Positions 24,194-31,976 of a stretch of 64,000 nt of DNA are shown here, piece by piece (position 1 is the stretch's first letter; every line of letters starts with the position of its first letter). The stretch spans positions 30,517 through 94,516 of the forward strand of contig CAYFYJ010000009.1 in the NCBI GenBank assembly GCA_964347415.1. Direction: 5' to 3'. A program made the position numbers and the translations under genes. Below the pieces are notes generated by a model that was not told the DNA's origin, did not search any database, and saw nothing but the letters and a program-made list of their open reading frames with translations. Source of the stretch: CAYFYJ01 sp964347415. Lineage in GTDB: Archaea; Aenigmatarchaeota; Aenigmatarchaeia; CG10238-14.

Positions 24194-24559
24194 ATGACTA
24201 AGCGCACCGGACCAACAAATCCGTTACTAAAAGCGTTAATAGAAGATTTGAAGAAAAAATCGATAGAAAAACAAAACAATTTTCTAAAAGACATAGCTGA
24301 AAAACTCAACAAACCTAGAAGACAGAGGGTAGAAGTCAACATTGCTCACATCGAAAGATACGCAAAGAAGAACGAAACGATAATCGTTCCTGGAGTTGTC
24401 TTAGGCTACGGAGAGTTAACCAAGCCTTTAACAATCAGTGCATGGAAATTTTCTAAACCTGCAAAACAAAAAATAGAAAATATTAAAGGTAAAGCCATAT
24501 CGATCGAAGAGTTGGTTAGTAAAAATCCAAGAGGAACTAAAATAAAAATATTGTGTTGA
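24194..24559 (+). CDS. rpl18e: Ribosomal protein L18e (eL18)
   Basis: A 121-residue archaeal large-subunit protein. Typical features: the N-terminal RTGPTNPLLKALIEDLKKKS, the RRQRVEVNIAHIERYAKKNE block, the VPGVVLGYGELTKPLTISAW core and a C-terminal NPRGTKIKIL end. It is the first gene of the conserved archaeal L18e-L13-S9-RpoN operon, which has short or overlapping spacings here. Confidence 0.95.
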   Translation: MTKRTGPTNPLLKALIEDLKKKSIEKQNNFLKDIAEKLNKPRRQRVEVNIAHIERYAKKNETIIVPGVVLGYGELTKPLTISAWKFSKPAKQKIENIKGKAISIEELVSKNPRGTKIKILC

Positions 24560-24561
24560 AC

Positions 24562-24984
24562 ATGAAAATTTACGATGCGACAGGTCAAATAATGGGAAGG
24601 TTTGCGACAAGAATCGCAAAAGAATTGCTTACAGGTGAGAACATAGGAATAGTTAATTGTGAAAAAGCTGTGATTTCTGGTAATCCTAAAACGACTGAAA
24701 AACATTACTTTGAAAGAAGGCAAAGAGGTGATCCAATCCATGGTCCTTTTTATCCAAGAACGCCCGATGGGATAGTGAGAAGAACTATAAGAGGTATGCT
24801 TCCATCCCATAAGCCAAAGGGTAGAGAAGCCTTCAGAAGATTAAAGGTTCATATCGGAATTCCTGAAGAATTCAAAAAAGAAAAATTCATAAAAATCAAA
24901 GAGTTTGATGTTAATAAACTTAAGTGTAAAAGTATTAGTGTTGGAGATTTATCAATAGCTTTAGGAGCCAAGAAAAGATGGTAA
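24562..24984 (+). CDS. rpl13: Ribosomal protein L13 (uL13)
   Basis: 140 residues from ATG 24562. The N-terminus KIYDATGQIMGRFATRIAKE matches archaeal L13 (xxIDAxGxxxGRLAS), followed by VNCEKAVISGN, a GPFYPRTPDGIVRRTIRGML block and a GIPEEF end. GTG 24553 and TTG 24556 are also in frame but would overlap L18e and add non-homologous residues. The gene overlaps the S9 start by 7 bases. Confidence 0.95.
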   Translation: MKIYDATGQIMGRFATRIAKELLTGENIGIVNCEKAVISGNPKTTEKHYFERRQRGDPIHGPFYPRTPDGIVRRTIRGMLPSHKPKGREAFRRLKVHIGIPEEFKKEKFIKIKEFDVNKLKCKSISVGDLSIALGAKKRW

Positions 24985-25409
24985 ATAAAGAAACGCCAAA
25001 AAAGGATAGGGTTGTAATAACGACAGGGAAGAGAAAAACTGCCGTAGCAAGAGCTAGAATAAAACCTGGTTTGGGTAAAGTTACGATTAATAATATCCCT
25101 TTGGATTTGTGGCAACCAGAATATGCAAGAATTAAAATTAGAGAACCGTTACTACTTGCAAACGAACTTAGTCAGAAAGTGGACATCAAAATTAATGTCA
25201 GGAGTGGCGGGGTATCGTCACAGCCTGATGCTATCAGACAAGCAATAGCAAAGGGTATAGTAGAGTTTTTTAACGATGAAAAACTAAAAAAGATATACCT
25301 GAATCATGATAGAAATTTATTGGTTTATGATTCGAGAAGGACTGAACCACATAAACCTTCGAGGAGTAAGAAAGGAGCAAGAAGACATAAACAAAGGAGT
25401 AAGAGATAA
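24978..25409 (+). CDS. rps9: Ribosomal protein S9 (uS9)
   Basis: 143 residues. TTGKRKTAVARARIKPGLGK is the N-terminal uS9 signature. RSGGVSSQPDAIRQAIAKGI is the RGGGxxGQAxAIRxxIA block, and the C-terminus is a basic tail ending KQRSKR. That terminal Lys-Arg end contacts P-site tRNA in ribosomes. An N-terminal extension of about 12 residues precedes the core. rpoN starts at the base after its stop codon. Confidence 0.95.
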   Translation: MVNKETPKKDRVVITTGKRKTAVARARIKPGLGKVTINNIPLDLWQPEYARIKIREPLLLANELSQKVDIKINVRSGGVSSQPDAIRQAIAKGIVEFFNDEKLKKIYLNHDRNLLVYDSRRTEPHKPSRSKKGARRHKQRSKR

Positions 25410-25604
25410 ATGATAATCCCGGTAAGATGTTTTTCATGCGGTAAGGTCATAGGTCATTTGTATGAAGATTTTATGAGACGAGTCAAGACAGGGAAAGACC
25501 CGGCAAAGGTCTTGGATGATTTAGGCGTGGAAAGATACTGTTGTAGGGCTGTACTCTTAGGACATGTTGATTTGGTAAAGAAAATATCTCAGTTCAAAGT
25601 CTGA
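25410..25604 (+). CDS. rpoN: RNA polymerase subunit N (Rpo10)
   Basis: 64 residues with the invariant MIIPVRCFSCGKVIG N-terminus, the LGVERYCCRAVLLGHVDL block and a hydrophobic end. The CxxC...CC zinc site is complete. It is the last gene of the L18e operon and starts directly after the S9 stop. It is a small assembly platform subunit of the archaeal RNA polymerase. Confidence 0.97.
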   Translation: MIIPVRCFSCGKVIGHLYEDFMRRVKTGKDPAKVLDDLGVERYCCRAVLLGHVDLVKKISQFKV

Positions 25605-25791
25605 TGATAATAATCCATAACAGATGGGAAGATGAAGAAATAAAAGCCATTTGAGGACTACTGAGGTTACTTATTTTGTAAATAAATTGATCAGAATTAA
25701 TTAACTTTCGTCAAATTGAAATACAATTAAGAAACGAAATGTAAGAAATTTAATAAAGAACTATATCCTTTGTCACATACCTATAATCATC

Positions 25792-25968
25792 ATGGGGTTT
25801 GAGATGGAAAATGGATTTTTAAGGAGGGGGAGATGTTATAGCTGCAGTGGTAAGTTATGTTTGAATTGTCAGATACATATTGATCGCGAGCCAGGTTACG
25901 CATGTAGAGATTGTGGATTATTAGTAAAAAAAATAGAATTACCTGAGGATAGTTTGGGAGTTGAGTGA
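25792..25968 (+). CDS. Small cysteine-rich zinc-ribbon protein, 58 aa
   Basis: From ATG 25792 (or ATG 25804) a 58-residue protein reads through RRGRCYSCSGKLCLNCQIHI, then GYACRDCGLLVKK and an acidic end. Six cysteines form CxxC, CxxC and CxxC pairs, so it may bind one or two zinc ions, like rubredoxin-type or TFIIB-type knuckles. A TATA-like AACTATATCC lies about 30 bases upstream. AGGAGGGGG is internal, before a possible GTG-less restart, and is part of the coding sequence. No family is recognised. It fills most of the otherwise empty gap between rpoN and the next zinc-ribbon gene; 25605-25791 holds only AT-rich sequence and the promoter. Confidence 0.65.
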   Translation: MGFEMENGFLRRGRCYSCSGKLCLNCQIHIDREPGYACRDCGLLVKKIELPEDSLGVE

Positions 25969-26026
25969 AAGTTCAAGGGTTCCAGATTAGTAAGAACTAA
26001 ATATTTAGTAGAGATAATACGGTATA

Positions 26027-26224
26027 ATGAAGAAAAAAGTTAAAGTTTGTCCCGTATGTGACAGTCGGGATATTAATTCAATGTACACTGCATCCAAGTG
26101 GCATCAATCATGGGCATTCTTTAGAAACAAATGTAACAATTGTGGTTATATTGGTCCTATGACTGTTATGGTAAAGGAGGATGCGGATAAATTAAAAGTT
26201 TTAAAACCCAGAAAATCAAAATAA
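26027..26224 (+). CDS. Small zinc-ribbon protein, 65 aa
   Basis: The protein begins with KVCPVCDSRDI and has KCNNCGYIGPMTVMV, i.e. two CxxC pairs about 24 residues apart, the layout of a zinc ribbon, with a Lys-rich tail. It resembles small archaeal zinc-ribbon proteins thought to bind nucleic acid or partner proteins. It has its own AAATATTTAG promoter-like box. It converges with the next zinc-ribbon gene, with one base between the stops. Confidence 0.8.
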   Translation: MKKKVKVCPVCDSRDINSMYTASKWHQSWAFFRNKCNNCGYIGPMTVMVKEDADKLKVLKPRKSK

Positions 26225-26225
26225 C

Positions 26226-26573
26226 TTATTTCTTGAATTTCTCAAAAACAGAAGGTAGATGGATTAAATAGGCTTTGCCCTTCTCGTGTATGATCAGAGG
26301 CCTACCGTTCATCAAAGCATTTACGTTAATCGTATAAACTCCCTCTTTCAATGTTGTCACTGTTGCGATCTCAGGTATCTTAATCCTCTTCCTTATCTCT
26401 CTCTCGAGTGTAGTCTTCTTTTCCTTAAGCTTCTTATTCATCTCCTCGAATCTTTCCAAATCTTCAAAGGAACGAAAGTACATGAAGAAAACTGAACCAC
26501 AATTACAGCCTTTCAGGATTGATGGCTCATTATCCTCGTAAACAGCCCCACATCTCAAACATTTGTGCGCCAT
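26226..26573 (-). CDS. Archaeal Zn-ribbon protein (DUF2072-type)
   Basis: 115 residues. The N-terminal zinc ribbon is HKCLRCGAVYEDNEPSILKGC followed by NCGSVFF. A charged helix (about 36-65) and a small beta domain (ATVTTLKEGVYTINVNALM) follow. This is the layout of the archaeal DUF2072/COG3364 proteins, which occur next to DUF2073 and an Era-like GTPase, as here. The role is unknown, with proposed nucleic-acid binding. It lies 43 bases downstream of the DUF2073 gene on the same strand. Confidence 0.8.
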   Translation of the reverse strand: MAHKCLRCGAVYEDNEPSILKGCNCGSVFFMYFRSFEDLERFEEMNKKLKEKKTTLEREIRKRIKIPEIATVTTLKEGVYTINVNALMNGRPLIIHEKGKAYLIHLPSVFEKFKK

Positions 26574-26616
26574 GTTCTCACGTTTGCATATATTTGGGTA
26601 TAAGAATAAATATCAA

Positions 26617-27045
26617 TTACATCTCAGTTAAGACAGAGAATGAATCGGGGTTTTTCCTTATGTTTTTAATGACTTTAGCCGGCCCTATGAGTGTTATCCC
26701 AGTTTTGAGTTTTGTTTTTGGTTGTTCACCAGTTATTCCAGACCATATGGATTTTGAGAGTTTTTCTCTGCCGTTCGATAAACTCTCGAAGAATTGTCCC
26801 CACCCTTTAACCTGTTTCTTCAAACTACAAACCTCTATCCCAGGAAAACCGTCGTCAACTCGTCGCATCGTCTCTCTTATCAGATTCATCTCTTCGTCCG
26901 CAGTTAACACACCATTAACGACCAGGATGGAACCATCTTTAACCTTATTAAGAATGAAATTTATTCTTTTCTCATCTGTTTTATTGTCAAGAGTAACAGA
27001 AGAAACAAAATCTATCTTCAGTTTCATCTTAGATTTTTTTTTCAT
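26617..27045 (-). CDS. DUF2073 protein
   Basis: 142 residues with a Lys-rich start, then KIDFVSSVTLDNKTDEKRIN and ILVVNGVLTADEEMNLIRET, ending in GITLIGPAKVIKNIRKNPDS. This matches archaeal DUF2073 proteins encoded beside an Era-like GTPase. It overlaps the GTPase stop by 4 bases (ATGA), so translation is coupled. The function is unknown; as a partner of the GTPase it may act in ribosome or RNA-related assembly (inference). Confidence 0.82.
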   Translation of the reverse strand: MKKKSKMKLKIDFVSSVTLDNKTDEKRINFILNKVKDGSILVVNGVLTADEEMNLIRETMRRVDDGFPGIEVCSLKKQVKGWGQFFESLSNGREKLSKSIWSGITGEQPKTKLKTGITLIGPAKVIKNIRKNPDSFSVLTEM

Positions 27046-27674
27046 CCTGCCTTCCTCGAATGTTTAATTATCATTTCATACAGATTATTGATATTTTTCC
27101 CTTTCAGAGCCGATATCTCTACGAGTGGATATTGTGGGAATGCTTCCTTAATGTCTTGCGGCTTTGCTCGTTTCTTGTCAATTTTGTTCGCTACCAGTAT
27201 AACTGGGATTCCTTTCGCTTCCAAGTTTCCGAGCAGAGTTATGTTAACTTGTGTTAAAGGATCTCTTGTTGCATCCATTACAGCCAGAACAGTGTCGACA
27301 TGGTTAAGCCATTTTATCGCCTCTACAACGCCCTTAGTGGCTTCCTTTGCCCTTTGTTTGGCGGCCTTTTTCTTGATTTTATACTTCAGGAATTTTCTAT
27401 AATCGACTTTGGTTGCTATCCCAGGCATGTCTAATATATTTATGTTGAGTTTCTTCCCGTTTGATTCGATCAATACTTTCTCTTTTTTTTGTACTAACCT
27501 TGTCTCATGCGGGATCCGGGATGCCTTTCCCATTTCTTCTCCTGCCCAATCCATACAGATTTTATTGGCCAGAGTAGTTTTTCCAACGTTCGTACAACCG
27601 TATATACCTAAACTGATGTCTTGTCTCAATCTGAAGAAGTTGCGTATCCAGTTGACAAATCTACCGAAAACCAT
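27042..27674 (-). CDS. Era-like GTPase of the DUF2073 cluster
   Basis: About 210 residues. G1 is IYGCTNVGKTTLANKI (GxxxxGKT), G3 is ILDMPGIATK (DxPG), G4 is LVANKIDKKR (NKxD) and G5 is ISALKG. The G2 threonine is within SRIPHETRLVQ. Family members conserved in archaea lack the KH domain of bacterial Era, and so does this one. ATG 27674 is preferred; the in-frame TTG at 27707 lies upstream, in the promoter region with TTTATAAAAG. It is first in the GTPase-DUF2073-zinc-ribbon operon. Confidence 0.88.
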   Translation of the reverse strand: MVFGRFVNWIRNFFRLRQDISLGIYGCTNVGKTTLANKICMDWAGEEMGKASRIPHETRLVQKKEKVLIESNGKKLNINILDMPGIATKVDYRKFLKYKIKKKAAKQRAKEATKGVVEAIKWLNHVDTVLAVMDATRDPLTQVNITLLGNLEAKGIPVILVANKIDKKRAKPQDIKEAFPQYPLVEISALKGKNINNLYEMIIKHSRKAG

Positions 27675-27741
27675 TGTATTCACTTTTATAAAAAATAGAT
27701 GTTTCAAATATTTAAGAGTTAGAAGGTCTCAAAGGATGTAG

Positions 27742-28182
27742 TTATTGTAAGGTTGCTGTGTCCGAGTGGGTGAGATTCAAAAACAAATCAACATAGTTTA
27801 TTTTTACACTGCATGGGAATTGTATACAACCATGTAAAACAGTTATTTCTTTATACTGAGTGTAAATTACATCGTTTATAGAAATCCTACTTTCTCCATT
27901 CTTTACTACTAAAGACGTATCATCGTGCTGAACGTAAGCGAAATAATCAAAACAGGGTTCACATTTACCCGTAGAGACGGTGGTAACTAGTACAATTGGA
28001 GTCGTGGTTGTTGTAGATGTCGTAGTTGTGAACAGTGTTGTTGTTTCTGGAGGGGTTGTTGTGGTTAAGCATAAAGATGGTTCTGAAACAATGGTTCCAT
28101 CAGAACAAACGTATTCCTTTTGATCCACACAACCAGAAATCAGGAGGATTACCAATAATACCAATAAAACTATCATTTTCAT
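27742..28182 (-). CDS. Putative lipoprotein with Thr-rich linker
   Basis: 146 residues. The N-terminal hydrophobic signal ends in LLISGCVD, a lipobox-like motif that would allow lipid attachment at Cys18. A Thr-rich linker (about 41-68, with runs of T) is followed by an external beta-rich domain with CEPCFDY and a second Cys pair (HGCIQFPC), which could form disulfides. Similar linkers occur in three other exported proteins of the window. The function is unknown. It is oriented away from RpoK, with a divergent promoter region between. Confidence 0.72.
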   Translation of the reverse strand: MKMIVLLVLLVILLISGCVDQKEYVCSDGTIVSEPSLCLTTTTPPETTTLFTTTTSTTTTTPIVLVTTVSTGKCEPCFDYFAYVQHDDTSLVVKNGESRISINDVIYTQYKEITVLHGCIQFPCSVKINYVDLFLNLTHSDTATLQ

Positions 28183-28302
28183 ATTTCAGATATATTTTTT
28201 GTTCTTAAATAATTTTATAGATTACTCAGATTCGGTTAAACGAAAGGTTTAAAAACTTTTAAACTTGTATTTCTATAATTTTAATCTATACGATTTCATG
28301 GT

Positions 28303-28590
28303 ATGTTAGTTCCTGAGGTTATGCTCGTGCTTTGGCCCAAAGATAAGCTCACTAGGTTTGAAGTCGCAAGAATTATCGGTGCGAGAGCTCTGCAAATTGC
28401 TCTAGGGGCCCCGATCTTGGTTAAAAAGAAGGAAGATAGATTCGACTCGACTGAACTAGCGGTGCGAGAGTTTAAGGCATGTAAAATACCGATGACTATT
28501 AGAAGGGTTTTACCGAATGGAGAAGTTGTTATCGTTGATATAAAACCAGCGATAAAAAACTGGTTGGATGATCATCACGGGAAAATTTAA
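28303..28590 (+). CDS. rpoK: RNA polymerase subunit K (Rpo6)
   Basis: 95 residues containing LTRFEVARIIGARALQIALG and KIPMTIRRVLPNG, the two blocks conserved in archaeal Rpo6/RpoK and eukaryotic Rpb6. The protein is longer than the usual 55-60 residues, because of a short N-terminal lead and a C-terminal tail (IVDIKPAIKNWLDDHHGKI). It is not in the rpoN operon here, although in many archaea they are adjacent. It is monocistronic, converging with TyrRS. Confidence 0.93.
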   Translation: MLVPEVMLVLWPKDKLTRFEVARIIGARALQIALGAPILVKKKEDRFDSTELAVREFKACKIPMTIRRVLPNGEVVIVDIKPAIKNWLDDHHGKI

Positions 28591-28598
28591 AGAAATAA

Positions 28599-29687
28599 TC
28601 ATCTTGTTACATCTGCTGACTTGACTAATTTAAATAGTTTATTCGCTTTTTTATTCTTCTCAAAATGCTTTCTAATTGGTTTTATTAATTTATCCACTGC
28701 TTCAGCTACCCCATTCTTCAGGTCCAAAGGATGAATTTTTCCTTGTCTGTAAAGTTTCTCCAATTCTTCATAACTTTCTATTTCAAGGTTTCCACCATAA
28801 TTTGCAGGTCTGGCTATCTCAAGGATTTTTAACTTCCTGAAAATCATATACTTCGCATACTCTAGAACAGGATTATTGTCAACAACCTTGACAGGACAAA
28901 AAGCATTGTTTATCTTTCGTTTGATTTCTTCCTTTGAATCATGAACGAGTATACATGTCTCTGGTTGACTCTTACTCATTTTCGAACTGATTTCTATGTC
29001 TATCTGTTTGTTAGTATCAAACCCATCTGGTTGTTTAACGCCTTGTAAACCCATTAGCATATGATGGCTGACTATGACGGGTTTCCACCAACCCAACTTA
29101 GGACCAACCTCTCTCGCGAGCATGTTCGCTCTCCTCTGGTCTAGTCCCAACTGGCAGATATCGGCCTTTAAATGAAAGATATCAGCAGTCTGCATCATAG
29201 GATAGAAGAGTAAAGCAGTTTCTTTTAATTCAGTTTCTTTCCTGCCCATGATAGATAAACATCTTATCGTTCTGTTGACTGTAGTATTCTTTGCTATCAA
29301 TACCACTTTTTTCCAATACTCTGGGTCGGATATAGCATCACTGGTCCAGAGGAATTCAACTTTTTTTGTCGGGATTCCAGCAGCTTTCCATACTTCTATG
29401 AAATATTTGCCGACTTGCTTGATTTTCTCTAGATCTCCACCCATTTTGTTATTAAGCCAACCAAACCAATCTGCTATCCACAATTTAAAGTGTATCCCAG
29501 CCTTGAGTAAATCTTCTATATTTATTGCCCTGTAGACACCAAAAGCTATGTGAGCCAATCCAGAAGGTTCAAAACCATCGTAAGCAATAGGATGAGTTTT
29601 GGTTTCTAACAACTCCCTCAGTTCTGGCACTGTGATTATCTCTTCCCCAACTCTGCCTATCAATTCAAGTTTTTTCTCCGTGTCCAT
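28599..29687 (-). CDS. tyrS: Tyrosine--tRNA ligase (archaeal type)
   Basis: A 362-residue class I synthetase. The HIGH-type motif is YDGFEPSGLAHIAFGVYRA (HIAFG) and KMSKS is ISSKMSKSQPET. KLWIADWFGWLNNKMGGD and LLFYPMMQTADIFHL with GLDQRRANMLAREV match archaeal/eukaryal TyrRS, which lack the bacterial C-terminal S4 domain. Length is normal for archaea (about 310-370). It is transcribed toward rpoK. Confidence 0.93.
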   Translation of the reverse strand: MDTEKKLELIGRVGEEIITVPELRELLETKTHPIAYDGFEPSGLAHIAFGVYRAINIEDLLKAGIHFKLWIADWFGWLNNKMGGDLEKIKQVGKYFIEVWKAAGIPTKKVEFLWTSDAISDPEYWKKVVLIAKNTTVNRTIRCLSIMGRKETELKETALLFYPMMQTADIFHLKADICQLGLDQRRANMLAREVGPKLGWWKPVIVSHHMLMGLQGVKQPDGFDTNKQIDIEISSKMSKSQPETCILVHDSKEEIKRKINNAFCPVKVVDNNPVLEYAKYMIFRKLKILEIARPANYGGNLEIESYEELEKLYRQGKIHPLDLKNGVAEAVDKLIKPIRKHFEKNKKANKLFKLVKSADVTR

Positions 29688-29784
29688 GTTATCTCACTAT
29701 AATAGTAATTTTCGCATCCATGCATTTTAAGATATCTCTTGATATAGTCAAATCTTATTATCATCTCTTAAAATCTTCGATTAA

Positions 29785-30195
29785 TTAGATTTGATCCAGG
29801 ATGTACAATTCGTTTATCTTGCTTGAAGCGTATCTTTCGATTAAATCCTTGCTCAAGTAAAAGAGGGCCGCTGAAAGTAAGCCGCCTCTCAAAGGATCTA
29901 CTTTTCCGAAAAATGTCAAGGCCAACGGCATAGTAAACCCTGGTAAAGCTGCAGGTAACCAGCGAAACGTGTAGATGTCTTTAAGTGCAGATTTAAGTGT
30001 ACTGCTAAGGTCTTTCTCTTTTCTCACTACTAATTTCCTTTTAAATAACTCGAAATAATTTTTGTCAATGTCTTTCTCTAATTCTATCTTAAATTTCAAA
30101 CCATACCATGTTTTAATTGTTTTTGTATCTGGGTTGTAATCATTTTCGATCGATTGAAGTTTTTCTTCAAATTCTTTCGGTGTAAAAATCTTCAC
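29785..30195 (-). CDS. Hypothetical membrane-associated protein, 136 aa
   Basis: 136 residues from GTG 30195: a hydrophilic N-terminal domain (about 1-72) followed by one or two membrane helices (about 78-115, RWLPAALPGFTMPLALTFF and GGLLSAALFYLSKDL). The GTGA overlap with the stop of the upstream helix-turn-helix frame (30192-30194) indicates translational coupling. The family is not recognised. Confidence 0.62.
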   Translation of the reverse strand: MKIFTPKEFEEKLQSIENDYNPDTKTIKTWYGLKFKIELEKDIDKNYFELFKRKLVVRKEKDLSSTLKSALKDIYTFRWLPAALPGFTMPLALTFFGKVDPLRGGLLSAALFYLSKDLIERYASSKINELYILDQI

Positions 30196-30527
30196 CCATC
30201 TTCATCACCTTCGATTAATCCAATAACAAACTTTCCAAAATCAGTCAACTTAACCATTTGAAAATGAGAGTTATTTCCAAACCTAATGAGATTCAAATTC
30301 TTCAGAATTTTAGCGTTCAACTTAAGTGTGGACAAAGGAATATCATGAGAAAAAGAAATCCTGTTCAATATCCTTGTGACAGTTTCATTCTTAATATTTT
30401 TTATCTGAGAAAGAATGAGAACTTGATTTTTGTTTAGAGCCCTGACTAAAAGAAGTCTTAAATCCTCTTTATGCTCTCGAGATCTTTCGCCCCGAGCTTT
30501 ACATATTGGCTTTTCATCACACTCACT
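30192..30527 (-). pseudogene. HTH-type protein without a usable in-frame start (frameshifted or non-canonical start)
   Basis: The frame 30527-30192 (111 codons) has no ATG, GTG or TTG near its 5' end. It nevertheless encodes KPICKARGERSREHKEDLRL, then LVRALNKNQVLILSQIKN and NIKNETVTRILNRIS, ending IPLSTLKLNAKILKNLNLIR and DFGKFVIGLIEGDEDG. This looks like a winged-helix regulator. A TATA box (TTTATATATC, about 30550-30558) and an ATG at 30517 lie at the right place, but that ATG is in another frame. Gaining 1 base or losing 2 in the AAAA run right after it would give a start in frame. It is followed by the GTGA-coupled membrane protein. It could be a sequencing error, a true frameshift or an unusual start. 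Confidence 0.5.
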
Positions 30528-30571
30528 TTACAATTCATGACGAAAGTAGATATATAAAGTTTTTGGACAGG

Positions 30572-31510
30572 TTAGGTTGCCCATTTTCCATCCTTAATAA
30601 GAACTTTTCCATCAACTTCCAAAGTCGGTTTTAGTATTACCCCATCTATGTGTAAAGGTACGTCAACCTTTCCGTGCATAGATAGACTGTTTCCTATGGC
30701 TATGTGAACTGTCCCGAATACTTTTTCATCCTCTAAGATGTTGCCGATTATCTTTGCTTTGGGGTTGGTCCCGATACCGATTTCTGCAATATTTCTTGCC
30801 AATCTCCCGGTTTCATTTATTTCCCTCTCAAGCCTTTCTGAGCCTTTTATCTCCTCGACAAAGCCATTCTTCACCATATATCTTATCCCTTCTCCGTAAA
30901 AGGCCATTTTATCTATGACTATGGTTCCTTGAGAGGTTCCTTCTACTGGTGCGGTCGCGGCTTCTCCTGCGGGCAAGTTGCAAAAATTGCCTTTTTCATG
31001 GATCATACCATCGTCCTTAACCCACTCCCTGCCTTCAACACTCGCAGTAAAGTCTGTTCCGTTATCAGAAGTTATCCTGATTTTTTTGGCGTTTTCTAGC
31101 TTTTTAACCATGTTTCCAGTTAACTTTTTTACTTCCTGATAATCCGCTGTTAATCCTCCCTCTGTGAAAGAGAACTTTGTTACTTTTGGCATTGAAGCTA
31201 TCCTCACTCCTGCCTCAGATGCGTTTCTTCTCGCGGCTGTATGAGATATCGACCAAGAAGTTAGGATAAACAGGGCATCAGGAGTCTTCATCAATTCAGC
31301 TATTTCTTTAGATGGTTCTGTCCCGTTAACCTCTCTTGGTGGTATTAATTGAATCATACACTCGGCTCCCGTTTCTTTGACAGCTTTTGCTAATGCTTCG
31401 GAAAGTTCTATGGGCATCTTTTTGTCAGTGATGATGATTACTTTCTCGTCTGGTTTGATGTTCATGCATTGGTTTACAGCTATTCTTGCTCCTTCCATTA
31501 AATCGCTCAT
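30572..31510 (-). CDS. M29-family (leucyl) aminopeptidase
   Basis: 312 residues of the thermophilic aminopeptidase T/M29-like family. GNFCNLPAGEAATAPVEGTS is the GEVxxxPxE-like metal-binding block with its glutamates. EIGIGTNPKAKIIGNILEDE and GTVHIAIGNSLSMHGKVDVP contribute further Glu and His ligands, and VPLHIDGVI is the final ligand block. It is shorter than bacterial M29 (about 410), as in many archaeal homologues. A cytoplasmic role in removing N-terminal residues from peptides is inferred. It fits with PepF and the OPT transporter. Confidence 0.85.
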   Translation of the reverse strand: MSDLMEGARIAVNQCMNIKPDEKVIIITDKKMPIELSEALAKAVKETGAECMIQLIPPREVNGTEPSKEIAELMKTPDALFILTSWSISHTAARRNASEAGVRIASMPKVTKFSFTEGGLTADYQEVKKLTGNMVKKLENAKKIRITSDNGTDFTASVEGREWVKDDGMIHEKGNFCNLPAGEAATAPVEGTSQGTIVIDKMAFYGEGIRYMVKNGFVEEIKGSERLEREINETGRLARNIAEIGIGTNPKAKIIGNILEDEKVFGTVHIAIGNSLSMHGKVDVPLHIDGVILKPTLEVDGKVLIKDGKWAT

Positions 31511-31561
31511 AATTAATTGTTTGAATAGAACTTTAAAAATTAACTGGGGGATATGACTTCC

Positions 31562-31882
31562 TTAGATCAGTTTATATTGATGTAACCAATATTTCCGGGT
31601 TTCAATGTCAAGTCCATTGAATCTTTCTTGTACTCTTCTCCATTGGTCGTGATTCAAAGGCGTTTTACCAGTCAATAAATTTCCTACGATCTTTTTTAAT
31701 ATACCATTACGCCTCGGACCATCTCCTAACTTATAATCAACTTCAAATCCAAGATGTTCACAGAATCCCAATTTATCTGCAAAACTATAAGCAGTTGCGT
31801 TGAGCATACATTCTCTGACAGCTCGAAAACGTTTGACGTCTAGAGAACGGATTGTTGCTCCAACTAAATTCATATAACTCAT
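31562..31882 (-). CDS. Hypothetical protein, 106 aa
   Basis: A soluble, probably all-helical protein with conserved-looking blocks (SLDVKRFRAVRECMLNATAY and HDQWRRVQERFNGLDIETR). No signal peptide or membrane helix is seen. I do not recognise the family. It is divergent from the RNase-like gene, with a 94-base promoter region between. Confidence 0.6.
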   Translation of the reverse strand: MSYMNLVGATIRSLDVKRFRAVRECMLNATAYSFADKLGFCEHLGFEVDYKLGDGPRRNGILKKIVGNLLTGKTPLNHDQWRRVQERFNGLDIETRKYWLHQYKLI

Positions 31883-31976
31883 AATTAAAAAAACAATAGT
31901 TGAACATTTAAATTTAACTTTTTCAATCCCAAAGAATAAAAGTTACAAAACGAATAATCTTCTAGGACGTGAACAT

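Noticed and set aside
25600..25665. Box C/D-like sequence after rpoN (CTGATGA ... CTGA)
   Set aside because: The guide spacings (13 and about 25 nt) and the inner boxes do not fit archaeal C/D geometry; the C box is formed by the rpoN stop codon.
27745..27785. tRNA-like 5' fragment (GTCCGAGTGGGTGAGA)
   Set aside because: It resembles a D arm but has no matching acceptor, T arm or anticodon stem nearby.
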